Source of the DNA: Microbispora hainanensis
GTDB lineage: Bacteria; Actinomycetota; Actinomycetes; Streptosporangiales; Streptosporangiaceae
Direction of reading: 5' to 3'
DNA length: 64,000 nt
Assembly: GCF_006874475.1 (NCBI RefSeq)
Contig: NZ_VIRM01000007.1
Span: forward strand, 1 to 64,000
Shown here: positions 7,439-16,237 of the stretch, in pieces
Layout of the letters: each line of letters begins with the position of its first letter
How positions within the stretch are numbered: the stretch's first letter is position 1
Notes under the pieces: model-generated
Databases searched by the model: none
Told to the model about the DNA's origin: nothing
The model's input: only the letters and a program-made list of their open reading frames with translations
Translations under genes and position numbers: made by a program

Positions 7439-10400
7439 GCGCCGGCCTCCACCTCGTCGGGTTCCTCGTCGCCGTGGGCGGCGAGGAGGGTGCCCTCGGT
7501 CAGGGCGGGGGCGCGACGGCTCGGCCGGAAGCCGAGCAGCGTCTCGGCAAGTTCCTCGTTGCCGGAGAAGCCGGCGTCGGCGTCGATGGTCTGGGCGCCG
7601 TCCCAGAGCATCAGCATCGCCGACACCGCGTGGGCGCTCTTGTCGTGGTGCATGTCGTAGTGCGCGGCCATCGGCACGGTGTCGAAGTGGATCCACAGGT
7701 CGTGGCCGGTCATGAACAGATCGAGGCCGAACTTCACGGTCAGGCCCAGCAGCTCGGGCTTGTAGCGGTCGTCGATGCCGGCGAACGCCTCGTCCAATGC
7801 GATCATGCGCGGGCACGTGGGCTTGGCGGACGAATAGAGGGCGTTGGCCGCGGCGAACAGCGGGAGATGGATGGCCGCCGACTTCTCGCCGCCGGACATC
7901 TCCTCGTGCTTGGCCCGGGTGAGCTTGACCTCCTTCTCCCCCGGCACGGCCAGCACCAGCTCGAAGCCATACCAGGTGCGGTAGTCGAGCACCTCGGCCA
8001 GCGCCTGCCTGTACGTGGCACGCGGATGGGTGGCCCGGTAGTCGCGGATCATCTCCCGCAGCAGGCCGCGCAGCTCGGCCAGCCCTGCCGCGCCGAGCCC
8101 CTGCGCGTCCCTGTCGAGGAGCCGTGACACCGCGACCTGCCGGTCGTTCAGCCGGTCGGAGCGGCCCCATCGGATGCCGATCCTGGTGCCGGACGACATG
8201 GGCCGTGACCGGGTGTCCTCGTTCATCCCGCGCACCAGGTCGCGTGCGGTGCGGACCCGGTCGTGCACCTGCTGGGCGAGCGTGGTCAGCAACTCGTCCT
8301 CCAGCACGGTCCGCTCCCGCTCCTCCAGCAGCATCCCCTGCTCCTGGACGCGGTCGGCGACGCGCCGGGCGAACGCGGCGACCGGGTTGCGGCCGCCCTC
8401 GTCGCTGACGTAGACCATGACGACCCCGGCGGGGTCGTGTTCCAGGCGGTAGTCCTCGGCGCAGCCGTCGAGCGCGTCCTGGAAGGTCCGCAGCGAGGCC
8501 GACAGGCGGCTCGCGGTGTTCTTGAGCGCGCTCTCCCCGGGCACGCGGACGTCGGCCATCTCCGCGGCGAAGGCGTCGAGCAGCGCGGCCACGTCTCCCG
8601 GCAGCACCCGGCCCACCAAAGCGGCGGGGTCCGGCGGCAGGCTGTCTCGTTCTCCGGCCCCCTCCCCGGCCGTCTCCCCGGCGGCGGAGCGGGCGGACAG
8701 CTCGGCGGCCACCGACGCGGCCGCCTCCGCCGGTTCCGGCCAGCCGACGTGGGCGGGCCACGGCGCGGTGGCGGTGACGCCGAGCAGCGGGCGCAGCTCC
8801 GGATGCGCGTACGGCCCGAACGCCGCGACGTGCTCGAAGAGATGACCGAGCGCCTGGCCGAGGGACGCCTGCCCGTGTTTGAGGTCGTTCTGCGCGACGA
8901 TGAACGCCTCGTTCTCCCGCGTGGCGGTGGCGGCGTGCTCCTCGCACCGCCGGCGGACCTCGGCGAGGCGGCGCTCGGCCTCGCCGATCTGGGCGAGCAC
9001 CTCGCGGAGCGGCGCGTCGAGGGCCTCCTCGCCCGCTCTGAGCTCCTCGGCGTCGGCCCGGTGCTCCCGCTCCTTGTCCTCCAGGACGCGGGAGTCCGCG
9101 TCGTGCCGCTCACGCTGCCGGGCGATGGCGGCCTGCCGCGAGGCGAGGTCCCGCTCCTCGGCCGCGGCCCGCTCGCGGCCGTCGTGCAGCCGCTGCGCCG
9201 TCGTGAGGAAGTCGTCCACGGCCCGCGCGACCGCGTCGACCTCCCGTTCCGCGACGGGCATGCTCCGTTCCGCGGCGACCTGCCGAAGCCGCCTGCGTGC
9301 CGCGTCGACCTGCGCCACCGTCGCGTCGAGGTCGCGGCGGCGGTCCGCGAGCACCGACCTCGCCTGAGCCAGCAGCGCGGACTCGCGGGAGACGCGGGTG
9401 ACCGCCGCGACGACCTCCGTGACGGACGGCAGCTCCCGCCGGGCCCGGGCGAAGTCCTCCAGGCGGCGGTTCGCGCGGGCCAGGTCGCGCTCGGCGTCCT
9501 CGTGCGCCCGGGTCGTCTCGCCGATCGCCTCGTCATACTCGGCGAGCCTGGCCGCGCGGCGGTTGGCCCGGTTCGTGGCGCCGATGTATTCGGGTGACGA
9601 CTTGGGCCGGGCGCCGAGGAGGAGACCGAGGCCGAACTGGGCCTGGACGCTCACCGTCGGCGCCGGTCCGCCCTGCCGATCTCCCCGCCGATCCCCCTGC
9701 TCATCCCCCTGCCGATCCGCGTGGGGCGTGATCGCGTCGGCGACCGCGACCGACCGCAGCACGTCCGCGACGACCGCCGCCGGCACGAGGTCCTGCTCCT
9801 CCGGCACGAGGACGTCGGCGAGCGTAGGGCCGGACGGGCGGCTCTCCTCGGGAAGCGGGAGCAGGTAGCCGTCGGATTCCAGGACCGCGACGGCGTCGAG
9901 TGTGCGCCGCGCCTCCGGGTGCACCCAGGCGGTCAGCAGCCCCGCGCCGTACAGTGCGCCTTCGAGGCCGGCCGCCTCCTTCTCGTCGAGGCCGTCGGCG
10001 AACCGGACGAGCCGCCACAGCGGCGCCCCCGGGCGTCCGTCGCGGTCCGCCGTCCTGCGGTCGTCGTGCGGCGGCGCCTCGTCGCGTTCGGCCGCGATCT
10101 CCTCGCGCTCGCGGCGCAGGCGGACGAGGTCGGCGGCGAGGTCGCGCACCCGGGCGGACAGGCGTTCGGCGGACCTGGCCGCCTCGGTCCGCCGTTCCTC
10201 GGTCCGCACGCTGTGGACCTCGGCCAGGGACGGCGCCCCGGGGACTCCCGCCTGGGCGAGGGCCTCCGCCAGCGCCGCCACGTCGGCGGGCCCGGCCACC
10301 GCCTCGTCTCCCGGAAACTCGTTGTCCGGGGACTCGTTGTCCGGGGACTCGTCTCCCGGGGACTCGTCAGCCAGGCCATCTGCCGGGCGGGCCCAGCGGG

Positions 10401-11883
10401 CGGCCCAGGCGTCGAGCGCCTCCCGCGCCCCGTCGCGCGCCGTCACCAGCGCGGCGTCGGCGGCCTCGCACCGCGACTCCCGTTCCTCGACGTCCTTGTC
10501 CGCCTTGTCCCTGTCGGCCTCCGCCCGCAGGCGGTCCCGCTCCGCGCCCGACACCCTGGCGATCTCGTCGCGCACCTTCGCGACGTCGTCCCTGCGGGCG
10601 GTGGCGCGTGCCCGCGCCGTCGTGAGCAGGTCCGCCCCGGTGTCGGCCGGGCCGTCTCCGTCGTGGGAGACACCGGCCCGCTCCGCCGCGTCGGCGAGCT
10701 CGGTGGCGTGCCGGACGATCGCCGCCCGTGCGCCCTCCAGCCGCTCCGCGAGCTCGCCCGCCTCGCCTTCGAGGGCGGCCAGGTGCTCGGCGCCGTCCGC
10801 CAGCCGGGCACGCTCCCGCTCGATCTCCTCGCCCGTCTTGACGATCTGACGGCGGCGCAGCTCCAGCTCGCCCCGCGCCCGGTAGGCGTCGTCCGCGCGC
10901 AACGCGGCGAGGCGGCGCTCCAGCCCTTCCCGTTCGGCCTCGGCCGCGCCGGCCGCCACCGCTGCGGCCTCGCGTGCGGCCGCCGCCCTCGTGCGCGCCT
11001 CCTCGGCGCGCACGAGCGTGCGGGCGTGCTCCACCGCGCCGTCCATCTCGCTCTGGATGCGGGCCAGCCGGGCCTTCGCATGGGTGCGCAGGTAGGCCAC
11101 GTAGTCGGTCAGGAACGCGCGCACGGCCGCGTCGGCGACCGCGAAGTCGTCGAACTGCTTCTGGACCGCCGCGAGGTTCTCGAAGTCGCGGGCCGCCTGG
11201 TCGACGAGCTCCTCGTCGACAGGGCTGAGACCCGAGGTGAGCGTTCCCGAGACCTTGTCGGGATCGAGGTCCTTCGCCAGCAGCGGACGGCGCAGCGCCA
11301 GCAGCAGATCAAGGAGCTGCGTGTAGCGCTCCCTGCCCAGCCCGAACAGCCGGGCGTCCACCGCGTCCCGATACTGGGTGGCGGTCTCGCTGTGGGCGTC
11401 CGGGCCGAGGACGGCCTTGAGCTGCCGCTCGGTGAGCGGCCGGGAGTCGGGGGCGAGCAGCCCGAAGTCGACGCCGAGGCGCTTGTCGGTGACGAAGAAC
11501 GAGGTCCGCACCCCGTCCCTGTGCCGGTGCGCGCGGATGCCGATGATGAGGGTGACGGTCTCGTCGGTCGCGGCGGGCTCCGCCCCGATCTCCCGCGGGG
11601 CGAACTCCATCCAGACGTAGCCGTATTCGGCCTCCTGCCCCCGGTAGAGCAGGTTGGACTTCATCGTGCGGTTCTCGCCGCTGAACGGGTCGAGCCTCCG
11701 GGCGTCCGCCACACCGTCGAGGATGAACGGGAAGAGCACCTCCAGCGCCTTGGTCTTGCCCGAGCCGTTGTGCCCGCGCAGCACCAGGCGCCCGTCGGCG
11801 AAGGCGAACTCCTCGTCCACGTAGTCCCAGACGTTGATCACACCGGCCCTGCTGGGCTGGAACCGGTCGCTCGGCGGCGTCAT
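7435..11883 (-). CDS. jetC: Wadjet JetC, SMC-like ATPase
   Basis: This 1482-residue SMC/Rad50-type ATPase has Walker A GHNGSGKT at residues 37-44, long Glu/Arg/Ala-rich coiled coils around a central hinge, the ABC signature SGGEKSAA near residue 1328 and Walker B MIALDEAF near residue 1361. It is the motor of the Wadjet condensin complex and matches the TIGR02680 group. Its start overlaps the jetB stop (ATGA) and its stop overlaps the jetD start. Two low-complexity insertions lie between the arms: a pentapeptide repeat DESPG/DESPDN encoded by 10306-10365, and an Asp/Gln/Arg-rich repeat near 9680-9720. These are absent from what I know of the family core and look like local repeat expansion. 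Confidence 0.93.
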   Translation of the reverse strand: MTPPSDRFQPSRAGVINVWDYVDEEFAFADGRLVLRGHNGSGKTKALEVLFPFILDGVADARRLDPFSGENRTMKSNLLYRGQEAEYGYVWMEFAPREIGAEPAATDETVTLIIGIRAHRHRDGVRTSFFVTDKRLGVDFGLLAPDSRPLTERQLKAVLGPDAHSETATQYRDAVDARLFGLGRERYTQLLDLLLALRRPLLAKDLDPDKVSGTLTSGLSPVDEELVDQAARDFENLAAVQKQFDDFAVADAAVRAFLTDYVAYLRTHAKARLARIQSEMDGAVEHARTLVRAEEARTRAAAAREAAAVAAGAAEAEREGLERRLAALRADDAYRARGELELRRRQIVKTGEEIERERARLADGAEHLAALEGEAGELAERLEGARAAIVRHATELADAAERAGVSHDGDGPADTGADLLTTARARATARRDDVAKVRDEIARVSGAERDRLRAEADRDKADKDVEERESRCEAADAALVTARDGAREALDAWAARWARPADGLADESPGDESPDNESPDNEFPGDEAVAGPADVAALAEALAQAGVPGAPSLAEVHSVRTEERRTEAARSAERLSARVRDLAADLVRLRREREEIAAERDEAPPHDDRRTADRDGRPGAPLWRLVRFADGLDEKEAAGLEGALYGAGLLTAWVHPEARRTLDAVAVLESDGYLLPLPEESRPSGPTLADVLVPEEQDLVPAAVVADVLRSVAVADAITPHADRQGDEQGDRRGDRQGGPAPTVSVQAQFGLGLLLGARPKSSPEYIGATNRANRRAARLAEYDEAIGETTRAHEDAERDLARANRRLEDFARARRELPSVTEVVAAVTRVSRESALLAQARSVLADRRRDLDATVAQVDAARRRLRQVAAERSMPVAEREVDAVARAVDDFLTTAQRLHDGRERAAAEERDLASRQAAIARQRERHDADSRVLEDKEREHRADAEELRAGEEALDAPLREVLAQIGEAERRLAEVRRRCEEHAATATRENEAFIVAQNDLKHGQASLGQALGHLFEHVAAFGPYAHPELRPLLGVTATAPWPAHVGWPEPAEAAASVAAELSARSAAGETAGEGAGERDSLPPDPAALVGRVLPGDVAALLDAFAAEMADVRVPGESALKNTASRLSASLRTFQDALDGCAEDYRLEHDPAGVVMVYVSDEGGRNPVAAFARRVADRVQEQGMLLEERERTVLEDELLTTLAQQVHDRVRTARDLVRGMNEDTRSRPMSSGTRIGIRWGRSDRLNDRQVAVSRLLDRDAQGLGAAGLAELRGLLREMIRDYRATHPRATYRQALAEVLDYRTWYGFELVLAVPGEKEVKLTRAKHEEMSGGEKSAAIHLPLFAAANALYSSAKPTCPRMIALDEAFAGIDDRYKPELLGLTVKFGLDLFMTGHDLWIHFDTVPMAAHYDMHHDKSAHAVSAMLMLWDGAQTIDADAGFSGNEELAETLLGFRPSRRAPALTEGTLLAAHGDEEPDEVEAGA
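10306..10365 (-). repeat. In-frame 15-bp tandem repeat inside jetC
   Basis: Four 15-bp units (types GTCTCCCGGGGACTC and GTTGTCCGGGGACTC on the + strand) encode an acidic ESPGD/ESPDN pentapeptide array. It falls in the central part of the SMC protein, between coiled-coil arms. The reading frame is preserved. Confidence 0.8.
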
Positions 11884-13430
11884 CGCCCCTCCTCCTGCGT
11901 GAACGAAACCTCCTGGCCGGACGGACCCTGCTGCCCGGACGGACCCTGCTGCCCGGACGAACCCCGCTGCCCGGACGAACCCTGCTGCCCGGACGAACCC
12001 TGCCACCCGGAAGGGCCCTGCTGCCCTGGGGTCTCCTGCTGCGCTGGGCTGTCCTGCTGCGCCGCCGGCTCCGGCAGCGCCACCAGCGCCAGCTGGCCGC
12101 CCGACGTCCGGGTGGGAAGGGCGGCCCGGATGTTGCGATACCGCAGCGCGGCGGGCAGGACGAGCACACCTCCCGGCACCGGCCTGAGCAGCATCAGATC
12201 CGCGAGGAACCCGATGACGGCGTCGAGCAGCCCCCGGGGATCCTGCTGCCAGGCGGAGGTGAACGAGGCCGCCCCGAACTCGTCGTACAGCTCCGTCGTC
12301 ATCGCCTCCAGGCGACTGCGCGGCACGAACGGCGCCTCGGCGGGCGCGGGCCGGTCGCCGGGCGACGGCGGCTCGGCCTCTGACGGGGACCAGGCCAGCT
12401 CGGCGACGACTCCGTCGCGGGGCAGGCCCGCGTCCATCCGCGCCACGAGACCGGCCTGGTCGTCGGCGAGCGCGGGAACGGGCAGCGGCTCCGGCACGTG
12501 CTCGGGGTCCTCCAGCAGGTCGGCGATCTTCGCCAGCAGCAGCCCCGCCGCCCGGCTCACCGCGTTGCCCCGGCCCGGGAACGGCCGGTCGGTGAAGACG
12601 CCGCCCGGGTCGGCGAGCATGACGCCCTCCGCGCGCCGCTCCAGGACCAGGCCGGTGAACCGGACGAGGTCCTCGGCGAGGCCCGGGGCACGCAGCGCGT
12701 CGGCCACCTCGGGCTCGACGTCCGCGTAGTAGACCACGGGGAACTCGGCGAGCAGCCGCCGCGCCCTGCGGGCCGGGTTCGCGTGCGGCGGCTCGTGCAC
12801 CAGACCGGCCGCGCTGGTGAGGTGCTGGACCGGCCGGGCCGGCTTGAACAGCACCGCGCAGATGTCGTGGTCGATGTCGTAGAGCGCGTCGCCGCGCTCG
12901 GTGTCGCGCGCCCACCACTCCAGGCTGCCGTCGGACAGCCGGAGCGCGCCGCGGTCCACCAGCCAGCCCAGCACGTCGACGACGGCGGCCTTGTGCGACC
13001 CGATCCCGGGGTCGAAGCCGAGGCCGTCGATGGAGTTGGCCAGCGGCGTGAAGACCCGCACCAGGTCGGCCAGGCTGATCTCGATGCGGGAACGCTGGAA
13101 CGACCCGAGCACAAGGCACAAATAGGCCAGCCGGCGGCGGTCGAACGGCTTGCCCTTGCGGGAGAAGATCGAGCGCTGCGTCTCGTCCAGGACGTCGAGA
13201 TGGCGGACCAGCCGCACGTGGTGGGTGGTGGCGATCAGCGTGTAGCCGAGCAGCTCGCGGAAGTCGCGCGTCATCTCGTCGGCCCAGCGCAGCACCTGGT
13301 CGAGCACACCGGGACGCGGCCGGTCCTTGGTGATCAGGTCGCAGGTCAGCACGCGGCGGACCGCCTGCTGGTAGGAGCCGAGGTCGGCGACCGACACGCC
13401 CGCGGCGACCCGGGTGCGAGGCGTCGTCAC
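11880..13430 (-). CDS. jetB: Wadjet JetB, KITE-like subunit (DUF2398 type)
   Basis: This 516-residue protein matches the TIGR02678/DUF2398 family found second in this type of Wadjet cassette. Family-typical stretches include QQAVRRVLTCDLITKDRP near the N-terminus, ELLGYTLIATTHHVRLVR and the RRRLAYLCLVLGSFQRSR segment. In Wadjet, JetB is a winged-helix KITE protein that binds the JetA kleisin and the JetC heads. The start is GTG at 13430, giving a GTGA overlap with the jetA stop; no better start lies close. The C-terminal 45 residues are an unusual GQQGSS/GQQGPS hexapeptide repeat, collagen-like in composition, which ends only four codons before a short tail and the jetC overlap. Confidence 0.92.
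   Translation of the reverse strand: MTTPRTRVAAGVSVADLGSYQQAVRRVLTCDLITKDRPRPGVLDQVLRWADEMTRDFRELLGYTLIATTHHVRLVRHLDVLDETQRSIFSRKGKPFDRRRLAYLCLVLGSFQRSRIEISLADLVRVFTPLANSIDGLGFDPGIGSHKAAVVDVLGWLVDRGALRLSDGSLEWWARDTERGDALYDIDHDICAVLFKPARPVQHLTSAAGLVHEPPHANPARRARRLLAEFPVVYYADVEPEVADALRAPGLAEDLVRFTGLVLERRAEGVMLADPGGVFTDRPFPGRGNAVSRAAGLLLAKIADLLEDPEHVPEPLPVPALADDQAGLVARMDAGLPRDGVVAELAWSPSEAEPPSPGDRPAPAEAPFVPRSRLEAMTTELYDEFGAASFTSAWQQDPRGLLDAVIGFLADLMLLRPVPGGVLVLPAALRYRNIRAALPTRTSGGQLALVALPEPAAQQDSPAQQETPGQQGPSGWQGSSGQQGSSGQRGSSGQQGPSGQQGPSGQEVSFTQEEGR
11918..12025 (-). repeat. In-frame 18-bp tandem repeat in the jetB 3' end
   Basis: Six 18-bp units related to CGGACGAACCCTGCTGCC (+ strand) lie end to end at 11918-12025. 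They encode a GQQG-[PS]-S hexapeptide array at the C-terminus of JetB. The copies differ by one to four bases, so the array is not brand new. Unit length keeps the frame open. Confidence 0.88.
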
Positions 13431-15058
13431 CGGGCACCCCCTGCTTCCAAACCCCGTGCTCCCGAACCCGCCGCTCCCGAACCCGCCGCTCCCGAACCCG
13501 CTGCCGAATCCGCCGCCCTCGAACCGACCGCTCCCGAGCCCCCCACCGGCGTCCGCCCGGCCAGCTCGACCCGGAACCCGGGCAGGTGGAGGAGTCCCTG
13601 CGCGGTGCGCACGGCACTCCCGGTGTCGCACGGCACGAGCCGCACCATCAGGGCGTCGTTGGCGCCGGAGCCTCTCCTCAGGCGGCCGGCGACGACCGTC
13701 CGGCCCTCCAAGGCCCGTGTCATCAGCTTCAGCAGCACCCGGGTCTCGGCCTCGTCGAGCACCCGCCCGTGCGCGCCCAGCTCGGTCAGGTGGCCGGCGG
13801 CCTCGCGCTCGGCCGCGCGTTCCGCGGCCTGCTCGCGGCGCAGCGCCGCCCGCGCGCCCGGGTTGCCGCGCACCGGCGTGGGCACGCCGGGCGTGGGCGC
13901 CTTGCCGCTGCGGAAGAGCGTGACCGACACCTCCACTCCGGGCGCGTCCCACCAGGTGGACCTGGGCGAGATCTGTTCGGTGTCCTCGTGGGCCGTGCCG
14001 AGGTGCCGCGCGCTCCGCAGGTTGAACGCCGCGCCCATGAGCGCGTGGGCGGCGCCCTCGTCCGGGGCGTTCCAGACCCACTCGGCCAGGTGCCGCAGCT
14101 GGGTGGCCCGGTTGACGCCGCCGCGCTGCGCCTCCGAGATCTGCCGCAGCAGCGCGATCACCCCCGACACCGCGATGCGCGTCGCGTTGCGCAGCTCCGC
14201 CGCGCGGGACTCCTCCGGCCCCTCCGGGGCGAACCACGCCCGCAGGACCGACCAGCGGCGGCGCCAGTCCTCCAGCCGTTCGTGGCGGTCCATGAAGGGC
14301 CGCTCGTCGGCGGCCGCCGCCCGGTCGAGCAGGGAGACCAGGCCGCTCGCCTCGACGTCGCGTACGGCCGTGGCCAGGCGGGGCAGGTAGCGGTCGAGCT
14401 CCGCCATGAACTCGGACATGTGCGTCAGCAGCGCGTTCTTGTAGCGCAGGAACGTCTCCGGGGAGGCGTCGGTGGACCGGATGATCTCGCCCAGCGTCAC
14501 GTGGAAGTGCGCGGAGCGGCGCCCCATGTCCTCCATCACCGAGTCGAGCCGCGACAGCCGCCGGTAGACCTGCTCGCCCTCCCCCGCGCGGTTGGCCGCC
14601 GCGAGCGCCTTGAGGTCCTCCAGGATGTCGGAGAAGACCAGCCGCGACAGGTTGGCGTCCTGGATGCGGGCCGCGAGCAGCCCCTCGACCGAGGTGTACG
14701 CCCAGTAGCCGAGCTCGCTGAACTGGTAGACCGACTGCCTGTTGCGGTAGCGGACGAGGTTGCCGGCCCGGGACGCGTCGTCGAACCGGTGCAGCACCCC
14801 GTCCGCGTGCAGGGCGTCGAGCCGGTCGCGCAGGTTGCCGTCGAACGTGGGGACCTCGTCGTGGAGCCGGGCCAGCTCGTTCAGGGCCGCCTGCACCTGC
14901 CCGGCGTCCACCTGCACCTGGTGCACCTCGCGCAGCCGGTCCATCGCCCGCAGGACCCAGAGATAGGCCACATGGTCGTCGCGCCTGGTGAAGTTGAACA
15001 GCCTGAACCGATCGCTGATCGCCAGCGAGTCGAGGTCCAACGCCCTGCGGTCCGCCAT
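13427..15058 (-). CDS. jetA: Wadjet JetA, kleisin-like subunit (DUF2397 type)
   Basis: This 543-residue protein is the first gene of the Wadjet operon and matches TIGR02677/DUF2397. The N-terminus LAISDRFRLFNFTRRDDHVAYLWVLRAMDR and the central YRNRQSVYQFSELGYWAYTSVEGLL are characteristic. In Wadjet it acts as the kleisin that closes the JetC ring with JetB. The ATG follows GGGGGA. The last 40 residues are a Gly/Ser/Ala repeat (GSGAA units), which is not a family feature. The 251 bp upstream, to the hydrolase stop, is the only place for the operon promoter; I see no clear operator there, only a GC-rich GGACCGGGCC repeat near 15270-15295. Confidence 0.92.
   Translation of the reverse strand: MADRRALDLDSLAISDRFRLFNFTRRDDHVAYLWVLRAMDRLREVHQVQVDAGQVQAALNELARLHDEVPTFDGNLRDRLDALHADGVLHRFDDASRAGNLVRYRNRQSVYQFSELGYWAYTSVEGLLAARIQDANLSRLVFSDILEDLKALAAANRAGEGEQVYRRLSRLDSVMEDMGRRSAHFHVTLGEIIRSTDASPETFLRYKNALLTHMSEFMAELDRYLPRLATAVRDVEASGLVSLLDRAAAADERPFMDRHERLEDWRRRWSVLRAWFAPEGPEESRAAELRNATRIAVSGVIALLRQISEAQRGGVNRATQLRHLAEWVWNAPDEGAAHALMGAAFNLRSARHLGTAHEDTEQISPRSTWWDAPGVEVSVTLFRSGKAPTPGVPTPVRGNPGARAALRREQAAERAAEREAAGHLTELGAHGRVLDEAETRVLLKLMTRALEGRTVVAGRLRRGSGANDALMVRLVPCDTGSAVRTAQGLLHLPGFRVELAGRTPVGGSGAVGSRAADSAAGSGAAGSGAAGSGARGLEAGGAR
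13461..13505 (-). repeat. In-frame 15-bp tandem repeat in the jetA 3' end
   Basis: Three 15-bp units of CCCGAACCCGCCGCT (third copy slightly changed) encode GSGAA repeats at the JetA C-terminus. Degenerate copies continue on both sides. The jetB start overlaps the jetA stop 30 bp further on. Confidence 0.8.
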
Positions 15059-15309
15059 CCGGTCCCCCGATCCGTGTCACCGATCCGTCTCCGCACCCAC
15101 CCGTTCGCGGAGTCCCGCCCACCAGGAGAGACGGGCGGGGCTCCGCGTGCCGAGAAGACCGTATTGGAGGGCACCGACAGTTGCGACTCGCGCGGGGCGG
15201 GGACCCACGCCAGGCGTCCCCGCTGTGGCCGCCGGTTGACACGGTCGTCTGCCGGGAGCCGAGCGGCCCGACCGGGCCGGACCGGGCCGGACCGGCGCCG
15301 CCGCCGGTG

Positions 15310-16170
15310 TCACCGGAGCCCGTGCGCCTCCGCCCAGTCCGCGACGGCCGCGGCGATCAGCTCCGGGTGGTCTTCCGGGGTGTGGTGCCCGGCGACCTCG
15401 TCGAAGCGCCGGATCTCCAGGCCGGCGAAGGTGGCCGCACACCAGTCGATCATGTCCTGGTGCACCATCGTGCCGGGCCCGGGCGCGAAGGCGAGCAGCA
15501 GCTTCGGCACCTGCGGGCTCGCGGCCAGCCACGCGTCGTACGCCTCCACGCGTGCCACCACGTCGGCGGGCTCGCCGCCCAGCGGCATCGAGCGCGCCCA
15601 CCGCAGCAGCGGCAGGCGGCTCTCCCGCGTCGGGTACGGCTTGCGATAGACGGCCAGGTCGCTCGGGTCCAGGGGAGCCGCGACGGTGCCCGGCAGTCCC
15701 TGTTCGATGAAGGCGTCGTCGTCGAGGATCATCTTCTCCCCGACGCCCTCGGTCTTGATCGCCGCGAACAGCTCCCGGCCGCCTTCGGGGAACTCCTCCC
15801 AGGTCATCGGCTTGACGATGGTCTCGGTGACGGCGATGCCCCGCACCCGGTCCGGATGCCGGGCGGCCCAGTCGAAGGCCAGCGCGCCGCCCCAGTCATG
15901 GCCGACGAGGACGACGTCGTCCAGGCCGAGCGCGTCGAACCAGGCGTCCAGATAGCGGGCGTGGTCCGCGAAGGTGTACGCGATGCCGGGCTTGCCGGAC
16001 TCGCCCATGCCGATCAGGTCGGGGGCCAGCCGGCGACCCCCGCCGATGGCGGGGATGACATGCCTCCACAGGTGGGACGAGGTGGGGTTGCCGTGCAGGA
16101 AGACCATCGGCGCCCCGGTGCCGGTGTCGCGGTAGTGGATGGTGGAGCCGAGAACGTGCTGAACCGGCAC
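15310..16170 (-). CDS. Haloalkane dehalogenase-like alpha/beta hydrolase
   Basis: This 286-residue cytosolic hydrolase has the fold and signature motifs of haloalkane dehalogenases: HGNPTSSHLWR at residues 26-36, where the Asn helps hold the halide, and GHDWGG with nucleophile Asp92 followed by the halide-binding Trp93. The catalytic His is in GHHTPEDHPE near residue 259. The family converts haloalkanes to alcohol and halide; related enzymes can act on other esters or epoxides, so the substrate is not certain. I chose GTG at 16170, six bases after AAAGGA, over a TTG five codons upstream. The NmrA-type gene lies 67 bp upstream on the same strand, so they may be co-transcribed. Confidence 0.85.
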   Translation of the reverse strand: MPVQHVLGSTIHYRDTGTGAPMVFLHGNPTSSHLWRHVIPAIGGGRRLAPDLIGMGESGKPGIAYTFADHARYLDAWFDALGLDDVVLVGHDWGGALAFDWAARHPDRVRGIAVTETIVKPMTWEEFPEGGRELFAAIKTEGVGEKMILDDDAFIEQGLPGTVAAPLDPSDLAVYRKPYPTRESRLPLLRWARSMPLGGEPADVVARVEAYDAWLAASPQVPKLLLAFAPGPGTMVHQDMIDWCAATFAGLEIRRFDEVAGHHTPEDHPELIAAAVADWAEAHGLR

Positions 16171-16237
16171 GACAGGTCCTTTCAAAGGTTGAGTTCAGGA
16201 TTCGATCGCCCGCCGTTCCGATCGGGCTCGGCCGGGC

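Noticed and set aside
11918..12025. CRISPR-like array
   Set aside because: Contiguous 18-bp units in the jetB coding frame without spacers.
7435..13617. A single 2060-residue protein for jetC
   Set aside because: The first 570 codons are the shadow of jetB; the real start at 11883 has the family N-terminus and an ATGA overlap.
15059..15309. Promoter TTGACA at 15236
   Set aside because: It is on the + strand, facing away from the Wadjet operon, with no gene downstream in that direction and no clear -10 element.
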